A stretch of 64,000 nt of DNA from Chondromyces crocatus (GTDB lineage Bacteria > Myxococcota_A > Polyangia > Polyangiales > Polyangiaceae), in assembly GCF_001189295.1 (NCBI RefSeq), contig NZ_CP012159.1, positions 992,001 to 1,056,000 on the forward strand, written 5' to 3'. Positions 57,183 to 64,000 of this stretch are shown here, piece after piece. The notes below the pieces were generated by a model. It worked only from the letters and a program-made list of their open reading frames with translations. It ran no database searches and was not told the DNA's origin. Each line of letters starts with the position of its first letter. Position 1 is the first letter of the stretch. The translations under genes were made by a program, and so were the position numbers.

Positions 57183-58151
57183 GTGATCCGGCGCTGGTGG
57201 AAAACGAAGACGTACCGCCGGCTGTACGACGCGGTCGCGGACGCCTTCGCCGCGGGGCGAGACGCGGAGGCGGAGGCCGCGTGCGAGCGGGCGCTGTCGC
57301 TGGCCGAGGATCTCTATGGCCCCGAGGACCCGGAAGTTCTTCCCCTCCTGTACGCCCGGAGTTCGGCGCAGCTCGCGCAAGGGCGTCTCGAGCAGGCCGA
57401 AGCGAGCTGCCGTCGGGCCATCACCCTCGCCGAGCGCGCCGAGCGCACGGAAAGCATCGAGCCGCCCCTCTCCAGGCTGCTGATGCAGCTCGCCTCGATC
57501 CTCGAGCGCCGCGGGGACCTCGACGGCCTCGAGGCCCTGCTCCAGCGCATGCTCGCCGGATACGAACGCATGCGCGACCCGGAGCCTTGCGAGCACGCCG
57601 TCGTGCTCACCCGACTCGGGCTGCTGCTCGGCCGGAAGGGCCGTCGTGACGAGGCGGCGCCGCTCCTCACCCAGGCCATCACCTTGCGGGAGACCGTGTT
57701 CGGAGCCGACCACCCGGTCGTCGCCGAGGCCCTGTTCAACGCGGCCACGCTGCGACCCAAGGGAGCCTCCCCCGAGCCGGCGGAGGAGATGCTGCGCCGC
57801 GCCCTCGCCATCGCCGAGCGCCCCTCCGGCGCCACGATCGACCCCCTGGTCCGCGCCTCGATCTTGCACAACCTCGCGGTGGTGCGCGAGGAGCAAGGGG
57901 CGGTGGACGACGCGGCGTCGCTCTACGAACAGGCGCTCGACGTGCGAGAAGGGCTCGTCGGCGCCGAGCATGTCTCCCTCCGGCCCACCCTCGTGCGGCT
58001 CGCTCAGCTGCGTCATGCCCAGGGACAGCTGACCGCGGCGCTGCCCTTGTACGAGCGCGCGCTCCCCCTCGCCGAGATCGAGCACGGCGCAGGCCACCCC
58101 ATCCCCGAGGCGATCAAGGCGTGGATCGCGGGCGCGCGCAGCACGAACTGA
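57183..58151 (+). CDS. TPR protein
   Basis: This 322-residue protein from GTG 57183 (CAGGAG about ten bases upstream) starts IRRWWKTKTYRRLYDAVADAF and is built almost entirely of TPR units (AEAEAACERALSLAEDLYGPEDPEVLPLL and similar, split by turns), the kinesin-light-chain-like kind with D-H/P. The upstream in-frame extension to 56925 is basic and Pro-rich and looks like spacer. It has no signal or membrane helix. It converges with the membrane protein gene by 22 bases and may be a scaffold for the kinase opposite; this is only inference. Confidence 0.82.
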   Translation: MIRRWWKTKTYRRLYDAVADAFAAGRDAEAEAACERALSLAEDLYGPEDPEVLPLLYARSSAQLAQGRLEQAEASCRRAITLAERAERTESIEPPLSRLLMQLASILERRGDLDGLEALLQRMLAGYERMRDPEPCEHAVVLTRLGLLLGRKGRRDEAAPLLTQAITLRETVFGADHPVVAEALFNAATLRPKGASPEPAEEMLRRALAIAERPSGATIDPLVRASILHNLAVVREEQGAVDDAASLYEQALDVREGLVGAEHVSLRPTLVRLAQLRHAQGQLTAALPLYERALPLAEIEHGAGHPIPEAIKAWIAGARSTN

Positions 58152-58173
58152 GCGCCCTGCGGTGCGAGGCGGC

Positions 58174-58689
58174 TCACGCCTCGGGGACATCGGGCGAGAT
58201 GGGGGGCGCCTTCCCGGCGAGCGCGCGGACCAGGTAGACGAGGATGGCCACCGTGCCCCACGTCAGCGCGAGGGCCACGCCCACGTCCACGATCCCTCGG
58301 TACACGGGCGGCAAGAACCGGATCATCACCACCAGCGCGACGATCCCCACGAGCAGCCCCCAGCTCACGATGAGCAGCCGCCTCGTCGCGTGCAGGAACC
58401 CCATGCACACCAGCGGCGCCAGCAAGACGAGGTGGGGCCGGGGGTTCGACGCGATGTGCAGCGCGCGGGCCACCACCCGTGGAGAGAAGCGCTGCTGGAA
58501 GCCGCGGTAGCCCTCCGCGTAGCAGATGAGGACCGTCCAGACCGCGAGCAAGGCGTACTGCCCTGTCGAGAGCGTGTGCGTACGCAGCATCTCCACGCCC
58601 AGCGAGCCGAGGCGGAGGATGGCCTCTCCGAGCAGCAGCACCACGCCGCCCACTCCCCACAGGATCACGGCCAGGGCGCTCAGGCGCAT
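58174..58689 (-). CDS. Small integral membrane protein of unknown function
   Basis: This is a 171-residue protein with four or five hydrophobic segments (ILWGVGGVVLLLGEAIL, YALLAVWTVLICYAEGYRG, LVLLAPLVCMGFL, LVGIVALVVMIRF and a final one). The ATG at 58689 follows AAGGAGG at good spacing. The EGYRGFQQRFSPRVVAR loop is distinctive. I do not recognise the family. It converges with the TPR gene. Confidence 0.8.
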   Translation of the reverse strand: MRLSALAVILWGVGGVVLLLGEAILRLGSLGVEMLRTHTLSTGQYALLAVWTVLICYAEGYRGFQQRFSPRVVARALHIASNPRPHLVLLAPLVCMGFLHATRRLLIVSWGLLVGIVALVVMIRFLPPVYRGIVDVGVALALTWGTVAILVYLVRALAGKAPPISPDVPEA

Positions 58690-58795
58690 CGCCCCTCCTT
58701 AGCATCCCGAGCCGGCGCCGCGAAAGCATCCGGAGCCCGTGAGGTGAACGGCGCACGAGGAGGCCGGACGCGCGTACCCCAGGCGCCCGCTGCGA

Positions 58796-59341
58796 TCAGC
58801 GCGCAGGCCGCAAGCGGAACGCGCCGCAGAGCGGGTGCTCCATGCGGCCAGCGAAGAGCGACCCGTCCTCGGACAGCTCACCGCTCATGCCGACGGAGAC
58901 GTAGTGACGGGGCTGCGAGATCCAGGCACCTGGGGTGAGCATCACCCTGCCGGTTTCCGGGTGCACGCGTCCCGCCATCAGGTAGCGACCCGCCGCGCCC
59001 GAGTCGAGGTGATGGAAGTCGAACAGAGCGCTCACGTGCTGACCTCGGACGCTCAGGATGTGCAGCGTCAGTTCCGTGGTGCCCTGCGGGCAGTCGTAGT
59101 CGCCCTGCCATGCCTTGACCTGACCGAGCGGGTTGCCCTCCCGGGGCGCATCGGGGATCCATCCCTCGACCGCCGGCTCGGGGGCGGGCTCTTGCAACAC
59201 GACCACCACCGCCTGGCGCTCGGCGGGCCGGGCCGTCACCTGCGGTGGTGGCTCTGCCTCCAGGTAGGGCGCCGGACCGCAACCCAGCGCTCCGGGCATC
59301 GTGACCAGGAACGCGAACCCCAGCGCTCTCACCTGGCTCAT
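58796..59341 (-). CDS. Lipoprotein of unknown function
   Basis: This 181-residue lipoprotein has signal peptide MSQVRALGFAFLVTMPGALGC with lipobox GALGC. A short Pro-rich linker leads to a beta-rich domain with WQGDYDCPQGTTELTLHI and LSEDGSLFAGRMEHPLCGAF. Two further cysteines (in DYDCPQ and PLCGAF) could pair. No function is recognised. No strong ribosome site is seen. Between it and the next gene (59342-59498) there is nothing I can support. Confidence 0.72.
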   Translation of the reverse strand: MSQVRALGFAFLVTMPGALGCGPAPYLEAEPPPQVTARPAERQAVVVVLQEPAPEPAVEGWIPDAPREGNPLGQVKAWQGDYDCPQGTTELTLHILSVRGQHVSALFDFHHLDSGAAGRYLMAGRVHPETGRVMLTPGAWISQPRHYVSVGMSGELSEDGSLFAGRMEHPLCGAFRLRPAR

Positions 59342-59498
59342 GGTCGCAGGAGCGTACCACGCCCTGACGACTTCGCTCTCCCGCCCGGCCTCGTCCTGCG
59401 CGCCCTCCGGGTCGAGGTGGCCTGCGCGGCCGCTCCACCCGACCGAACCTGAACGTCCTCATTGGAGCGCGCTGCCGACGGCCTTCTCCACGCTGCGC

Positions 59499-60134
59499 TC
59501 AAGGGGCGGGTGGCGTCTCGGCGGCGGGCGCGTCGATGCGGAGCACCCGCGTGTCGGTGACCACCACATGGACTGGCACGTCGGACGCCGTGTCGGGAAT
59601 CTCGGACACGAGCTGGAAATCGAACGCCACCGCGATGGCCCGCGCTGGGGGACAGAAGCGGGGCAGCGTGCGATCGTAGTACCCCGCGCCGTAGCCGATC
59701 CGGTAGCCCCGCGGATCGATCTGCAAACAAGGCACCACGATCACGTCGAGCGCGAGGGCCTCCTCGTTCGACGGCCCGGGCTCGCAGAAGCCGGAGCCTT
59801 GCTCCTCCATCGCGTGCGGATCGTCGACGAAGCGGAAGGTCATGGTGCGCGTGTCGCGATCGACGGTGGGGTAAGCGATGCGTGCGCCTCGTTCCCGCAG
59901 CCGGGCGTCGAGGGCGACGAGGTCCACCTCGTTGCGACCCTCGATGGGAAAGAAGAGGGCAATCCGGGACGCCGCGGCGATCTCGGGCAGCGACGACAAG
60001 GTGTCCTGGATCTGAGCCGACCGCTTCAGGATCGCGTCCCGCGGCACGGCACCCCTGACCCCACGAGCCCGCTTGCGCATGGCGGCTTTGGCGCGGAAGC
60101 GCAGCTCGACCTCGAGATTTTCGTCGATGTCCAT
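59499..60134 (-). CDS. 5-formyltetrahydrofolate cyclo-ligase (MTHFS)
   Basis: This 211-residue enzyme converts 5-formyl-THF to 5,10-methenyl-THF with ATP. Seen are the MRKRARG substrate/ATP region, FFPIEGRNEVDL, and the signature RGYRIGYGAGYYDRTL. Length fits the family. It is divergent from the P450 gene. In gamma-proteobacteria 6S RNA lies beside this gene, but the 160-base spacer here is too short and shows no such structure. Confidence 0.93.
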   Translation of the reverse strand: MDIDENLEVELRFRAKAAMRKRARGVRGAVPRDAILKRSAQIQDTLSSLPEIAAASRIALFFPIEGRNEVDLVALDARLRERGARIAYPTVDRDTRTMTFRFVDDPHAMEEQGSGFCEPGPSNEEALALDVIVVPCLQIDPRGYRIGYGAGYYDRTLPRFCPPARAIAVAFDFQLVSEIPDTASDVPVHVVVTDTRVLRIDAPAAETPPAP

Positions 60135-60235
60135 GGTGATGAGCGGACCGAGGGTAGCATCTGGGAGCGCCTTTCGACGCCGCGTCGCGCGCCGGCTCGG
60201 ATGACCTAGCCCGCACCGTCGGGAGCGCAGCTTGT

Positions 60236-60265
60236 AGGAAACCGGGGACGCGATTACGGTTTCCT
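60236..60265. promoter_or_regulatory. Inverted repeat AGGAAACCG-N12-CGGTTTCCT, candidate TetR operator
   Basis: Two perfect 9-bp arms are spaced 12 bases apart, ending 29 bases before the P450 start and within the 160-base divergent spacer. The TetR regulator encoded after the P450 is the natural candidate to bind it, repressing its own operon and perhaps the MTHFS gene. This is inferred from position and symmetry. Confidence 0.6.
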
Positions 60266-60294
60266 CTGCCCTCCCTCGCCTTCAGGAGATCCGC

Positions 60295-61671
60295 ATGGTC
60301 GCTCTGCCCCCTGGCCCGCCGCTCGCCCCCCTGCACACCCTGTTCGCCGGGCTCGACACGCCACGTTTCTTCAAGTCCTGCGTGTCCCGGTACGGCGACC
60401 CGTTCACCGTGACGCTCCCGGCGGGCAAGGTGGTGGTCACGGGCCATCCCGACGGCATCCGGGAGATCTTCACCGCCGAGCCCTCGACCTTCGGCGCGCT
60501 CACGCAGATCCCCCTGCTGCCGGTCCTGGGGAAGAGTTCGATGCTCCTCCTCGAAGGTCAGGCGCACAAGCGGGAGCGCCGTCTGCTGATGCCTCCCTTC
60601 CACGGCGATCGCATGCGCGCGTACGGCACGTTGATGCGGGACATCACGCTGCGCCTCGCGGCCACGCTCCCGTCGCACGGCGCGTTCACGGCGATGCAGC
60701 TCACCCAGGCCATCTCCCTGGAGGTGATCATCCAGGCCGTCTTCGGTGTGAAGCAGCCCGAGCGCGTGAAGGCCTTCCAGGACACCATCGCCAGCTACTT
60801 CTCCTCGTACACCGTCCCGCTCATGTTCGTCCCGCCGCTGCGGCGCTCCTTCCACGGCGTCTCTCCGTGGGATCGCTTTCAGCAGACGGCACACCGCTTC
60901 GACATCCTGCTCGACGAGGAGATCGCCGCGAGGCGGCGGAGTTCGGTCGAGCACGAGGACATCCTCAGCCTGCTGCTCTCCGCCCGTGACGAGGAGGGGA
61001 CGCCCATGACCGACGAGGAGATCAAGGACGAGCTGCGGACCATGCTCATCGCTGGCCACGAGACCACGGCGATCACCATGGCGTGGGCGCTCTACCACGT
61101 GCATCGGCTCCCGGCAGTGAAGGCGCGGCTGCTCGACGAGCTCGACGCGCTCGGCCCGGACCCTTCGCCCGATGCGCTGGCGCGCGCCTCCTACCTGGGG
61201 GCGGTGTGCGACGAGGCGCTGCGGCTCGACCCGGTGGTGATCCTGGTCCCGCGTCGGCTCAAGGCTCCGATGACCTTGCGAGGGGTCGCGCTGCCCGCCG
61301 GGATCGGGGTGATGGGCGCCATCGTGCTCGCGCACCACGATCCGACGATCTTCTCCGAGCCGGACCAGTTCAAGCCGGAGCGCTTCCTCGACCGAAAGTA
61401 CTCGCCGTTCGAATACCTACCGTTCGGCGGTGGCGCGCGGCGCTGTCTCGGCGCGGCGTTCGCGCTGTACGAGATGAAGATCGCGCTCGGCTCGCTGCTG
61501 CTCGCGCACCGCTTCTCGCTCGACGAGCAGGGGCCGGTGAAGGCCGTGCGGCGGAACGTGACCTTCGGACCGAAGACCGGCGTCCGGCTCCGGCACGACG
61601 GTGTGCGTCCCCGGCCTGCGTCTCCGGCCAACCCGGGGCTGAAGGGTGCGGGGGAAGGGGCTGCTGCGTGA
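60295..61671 (+). CDS. Cytochrome P450
   Basis: This is a 458-residue soluble P450 starting at 60295 after AGGAG. The I-helix AGHETT (253-258), ExxR (EALR, 307-310), PERF and the heme loop FGGGARRCLG with Cys384 are all present. The family resembles CYP110-like bacterial enzymes with long-chain or isoprenoid substrates; the substrate is unknown. The stop overlaps the TetR start (GTGA), so they form one operon. A candidate operator lies just upstream. The megasynthase fragment 1.4 kb downstream, on the other strand, may indicate a tailoring role, but the strand and repeat block argue against a simple cluster. Confidence 0.95.
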   Translation: MVALPPGPPLAPLHTLFAGLDTPRFFKSCVSRYGDPFTVTLPAGKVVVTGHPDGIREIFTAEPSTFGALTQIPLLPVLGKSSMLLLEGQAHKRERRLLMPPFHGDRMRAYGTLMRDITLRLAATLPSHGAFTAMQLTQAISLEVIIQAVFGVKQPERVKAFQDTIASYFSSYTVPLMFVPPLRRSFHGVSPWDRFQQTAHRFDILLDEEIAARRRSSVEHEDILSLLLSARDEEGTPMTDEEIKDELRTMLIAGHETTAITMAWALYHVHRLPAVKARLLDELDALGPDPSPDALARASYLGAVCDEALRLDPVVILVPRRLKAPMTLRGVALPAGIGVMGAIVLAHHDPTIFSEPDQFKPERFLDRKYSPFEYLPFGGGARRCLGAAFALYEMKIALGSLLLAHRFSLDEQGPVKAVRRNVTFGPKTGVRLRHDGVRPRPASPANPGLKGAGEGAAA

Positions 61672-62285
61672 GCGGGGTCGGAGACGCACGCGAGCGGATT
61701 CTGCGCGTCGCAGAGGCGCAGTTCCTCGCGCACGGACTCGGTGGCGTGACGATGGACGACATCGCCGCCGAGCTGCGGATGAGCAAGAAGACCCTCTACC
61801 AGCACTTCCCGAGCAAGGACGCGCTGTGCGTCGCAGCGATCGAGCGCGCCATGGCCAACCTCGACGCGGAGCTGGAGCAAGCGATCGCGAGGGAGGCGGC
61901 GAGCTTCGACGAGCTGCTCGCGCGCGTCGCGCAGATCGTTGCGACGCGGCTGAAGGGGACGGGCCCGCTGCTCCAGGAGCTCTCTCAGGATGCGCCGGCG
62001 CTCTACGAGCGGCTGCAGACCCTGCGGCAGGAGGTGATCTACCGTCGACCTGGCGCGTGGATCGCTCAGGGCATGTCGTCGGGCGCCTTGCGGGACGACG
62101 TGCGTCCAGAGCTGATCGTTCGCATCCTGCTGACGCTCGCGCACCACATCATCGAGCCGAAGGCGCTCTCGGAGCTGGGCCTCGATCCGTCCGAAGCCCA
62201 TCGACAGATGATGTCGGTGATCCTCGATGGCATCCGGGTGCGTGCTCCTGCTCCTCTTTCTTCATCGAGGGCCGAGGAGTCGTGA
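61668..62285 (+). CDS. TetR-family transcriptional regulator
   Basis: This 205-residue regulator begins at GTG 61668, overlapping the P450 stop. The N-terminal helix-turn-helix reads GGVTMDDIAAELRMSKKTLYQHFPSKDAL, the TetR pattern; the C-terminal ligand domain is helical. It is translationally coupled to the P450 and probably represses that operon through the inverted repeat at 60236-60265, relieved by a P450 substrate or product. Confidence 0.94.
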   Translation: MSGVGDARERILRVAEAQFLAHGLGGVTMDDIAAELRMSKKTLYQHFPSKDALCVAAIERAMANLDAELEQAIAREAASFDELLARVAQIVATRLKGTGPLLQELSQDAPALYERLQTLRQEVIYRRPGAWIAQGMSSGALRDDVRPELIVRILLTLAHHIIEPKALSELGLDPSEAHRQMMSVILDGIRVRAPAPLSSSRAEES

Positions 62286-63112
62286 GCGAGGGCTGCGGGA
62301 CTGGGGCTGCTGGCTGACGAAGCAGGGGGCCGAGGCTCCTGTGCGCTTCCGGCTCTCGTCGTTGCCTACCTTGTGCGGGGAGCGTCGGGAACGGCGTGGT
62401 GGATGTAGGGTGCGTCACGTAGACCTCGTGCCCCTGTCCAGGGAAATCAGGGAAGCGGGCCGCCTGGGGTGAAGGTGTCTCGGGTTTGCGAGCTGGCTTG
62501 GCGGAGGAGCCTCGGCATCTGGCAAGCGCGACAGCCATCAAGGCCGTGATGAGGTCGCGGTCATGTAGCGGCGAGGGCATCGACGCCGCGATGAGGTCGC
62601 GGTCACGTGGCGGCGAGGGCATCGAGGCCGCGATGAGGTGGCGGTCATGTGGCGGCGAGGGCATCGAGGCCGCGATGAGGTGGCGGTCATGTGGCGGCGA
62701 GGGCATCGAGGCCGCGATGAGGTGGCGGTCACGCGACGGCGAGGGCATCGAGGCCGCGATGAGGTGGCGGTCACGCGACGGCGAGGGCATCGACGCCGCG
62801 ATGAGGTGGCGGTCACGCTGCCGCGAGGGGGGTGACGAAATGCTGCGGTGCCGTGCGCGAGGACGTCTTCCTCGTCGAAGGGGGCTGCAGGGGAACCCCG
62901 CCTTCCTCATGGAAGGCGAGGTGGGGTGGGATGAGACGTCAGCGTGATGCGCTCGCCGCCATCCCTGGCTGAGCAGAACGGAACGTGCGAGGTGACGTCG
63001 GGGGTTGCAGGAACAGGAGGGGCGGTGTCATCGCGACCAGCGCGTCGGGATGGAAGTGCGCGATGCGCGTGCTCATGGCCCGGAAGTCATGGCACGCGCG
63101 CCGCCCGCGATG
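62286..63112. other. Convergent intergenic region (827 bp)
   Basis: Between the TetR gene and the megasynthase end there is no gene I can support. It contains the 42-bp repeat array (62537-62830). The remaining parts before 62537 and after 62830 show no RNA gene. The open frames in the array on both strands are a product of the 42-bp (14-codon) periodicity. Confidence 0.6.
62537..62830. repeat. 42-bp tandem repeat array, about 6.7 copies
   Basis: A 42-bp unit built on GGCGAGGGCATCGA, GGCCGCGATGAGGT and GGCGGTCA is repeated about 6.7 times, with variants at the segments GTCATGTG, GTCACGTG and GTCACGCGA. Copies in the middle are nearly identical and edge copies diverge. Because 42 is divisible by three, the array reads through in several frames but no frame has a start signal or recognisable product. 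It lies between two convergent genes, in the same kind of position as the 21-bp array at the left end. Confidence 0.9.
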
Positions 63113-64000
63113 TCAGGACACCCAGTGGAAACGGTCTGCGGTGAGGACGGACTCGCTGGCGTTCCCGTGGCGACGGGTCGGGGTGTCCTCCTCTTTCAGG
63201 TGACGCTCGAGCCAGCGCGCCACGTCGTGGACGTGCTTTGCCTTCAGCATGCTGAAGTGGTTGCCTCGGACGCCGTACTGGGTGAACGGGTTGCCCGACA
63301 AGCTCGCCCAGAACCGTTCGGGATGCGGATCACCCGGATCGACATCGTCTTTGGCGCGGATGTAGACGAGCCCTGTGTCGATGGGGGTCGGCTCGTAGCG
63401 GGTGATTGCGCTCCAGGTCGCCATCATGACCTTGGCGAGGCCTTGCTCGTCGTCGAGCGCGGTGACGAAGCTTTCGTAATCGTCCGGCATGCGCTCTCGG
63501 AAGGTCTCGGCGTAGCGACGCAGGTCGGCGGTCGTCTCGACCCGGAGGCGCCGCAGGCCGTCGAGGGAAGGCGTGTCGATCAGCGTGAGGAAGGCGACGT
63601 TCTGGCCGGCTTCGAGGAGCTGTCGCACGACCTCGTACGCGATCACGCCCCCTGCGGAGTGACCTCCGATCCGGTAGGGGCCGTAGGGTTGGTGCGCGCG
63701 GAGCTCCTTGACGTACCGGGCGGCGATCTCGGTGATGTCGTCGAGGATCGCCTCCCCGGGTGCGGTGCCCGAGGCGCGGATCCCGAAGACGGGCAGGCTC
63801 GCCCCCAGGAAGCCCGCGAGGGGCCGGTAGGTCATCACCGTCCCCCCGATGGGATGGATGAGGAACAGTGGCTGGGCCGCCGTGTGCAGCGAGAGCGCCG
63901 CGTCGCGCTGGCTGGCCAGGCTGCCGCCGTCGTGCAGCGGGACGAGCAGCTTCGAGCGACGCGAGGGCGGCGCGCTGCCTCCGGAGATGGACGAGGGGGG
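63113..64000 (-). CDS. C-terminal thioesterase domain of a PKS/NRPS megasynthase (partial at right edge)
   Basis: The minus-strand frame is open to the window end. It reads AAQPLFLIHPIGGTVMTYR, then ASLPVFGIRASG, then PYRIGGHSAGGVIAYE with the catalytic Ser of the GxSxG type, the Asp in LTLIDTPS and the His in RGNHFSML. This is the type I thioesterase that releases or cyclises a polyketide or peptide product. Upstream of it is a Ser/Arg-rich linker that would join to a carrier protein beyond the window. The stop is at 63113. So the window touches the edge of a secondary-metabolite cluster transcribed leftward. Confidence 0.9.
   Translation of the reverse strand, partial: PPSSISGGSAPPSRRSKLLVPLHDGGSLASQRDAALSLHTAAQPLFLIHPIGGTVMTYRPLAGFLGASLPVFGIRASGTAPGEAILDDITEIAARYVKELRAHQPYGPYRIGGHSAGGVIAYEVVRQLLEAGQNVAFLTLIDTPSLDGLRRLRVETTADLRRYAETFRERMPDDYESFVTALDDEQGLAKVMMATWSAITRYEPTPIDTGLVYIRAKDDVDPGDPHPERFWASLSGNPFTQYGVRGNHFSMLKAKHVHDVARWLERHLKEEDTPTRRHGNASESVLTADRFHWVS

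Noticed and set aside
59342-60294. 6S RNA next to the folate cyclo-ligase gene, as in gamma-proteobacteria
   Set aside because: The spacers here are about 160 bases and show no long imperfect hairpin with an open central bubble.

Overview
The window is a high-G+C, densely coded chromosomal segment that looks like a myxobacterium of the Sorangium/Polyangium/Chondromyces type. This is an inference from gene content: four Hanks-type Ser/Thr kinase-like proteins, many lipoproteins (Sel1-repeat, FG-GAP, Cys-rich), a MYXO-CTERM-like tail, a 2,608-residue TPR protein, myxobacterium-style zinc-ribbon/TPR and receiver/DUF4388/J-like fusions, and a PKS/NRPS-type thioesterase at the right edge. No phage, insertion sequence, integrase or CRISPR array was seen.

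Left part (1-25.3 kb): the 3' end of purM; a 21-bp tandem repeat block; a Sel1-repeat lipoprotein; a PhzF-family enzyme; an FG-GAP surface protein; a receiver-like/DUF4388/J-like fusion; a small TatA-like protein; a long-chain acyl-CoA synthetase with a HAD hydrolase; a pseudokinase with a poly-Ser microsatellite; a group of small stress or membrane-associated proteins (YqjD/DUF883-like, DUF1269-like, YtxH-like); a Cys-rich lipoprotein whose coding sequence holds a 12-nt homopolymer; and an overlapping pair, a zinc-ribbon/TPR protein and SppA.

Middle (25.6-48.4 kb): the giant TPR protein; two translationally coupled lipoproteins followed by a hybrid histidine kinase; tRNA-Leu(GAG), whose 3' end is overlapped by a RamB/ScfR-like regulator; then malate synthase and isocitrate lyase, divergent from that regulator across an AT-rich intergenic region with a perfect 8+8 palindrome. 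This is a self-contained glyoxylate-shunt locus. Next is a divergent pair of Ser/Thr kinases, one of them a 1,417-residue kinase/AAA/TPR fusion. Both appear to carry a degenerate cyclase-like domain after the kinase.

Right part (48.4-64 kb): a DedA protein; a BMP-type nucleoside or sugar ABC exporter/importer module with two permeases and a double ATPase but no binding protein; a tight three-gene operon encoding a Tat-exported cysteine protein, a DUF692/MNIO oxidase and a small partner; a PEGA-domain kinase; a TPR protein; a membrane protein; a lipoprotein; 5-formyltetrahydrofolate cyclo-ligase; a cytochrome P450 overlapping its own TetR regulator, with a 9-bp inverted repeat upstream; a 42-bp tandem repeat block; and the C-terminal thioesterase of a megasynthase.

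The best candidate for an undescribed system is the Tat protein/MNIO/partner operon (52.9-55.0 kb). MNIO enzymes install unusual modifications on cysteines of precursor peptides, and here the only plausible substrate is a 250-residue Tat-exported protein with a conserved-looking C-terminal Cys-Gly...Cys-Gly-Met-Gly-His segment.
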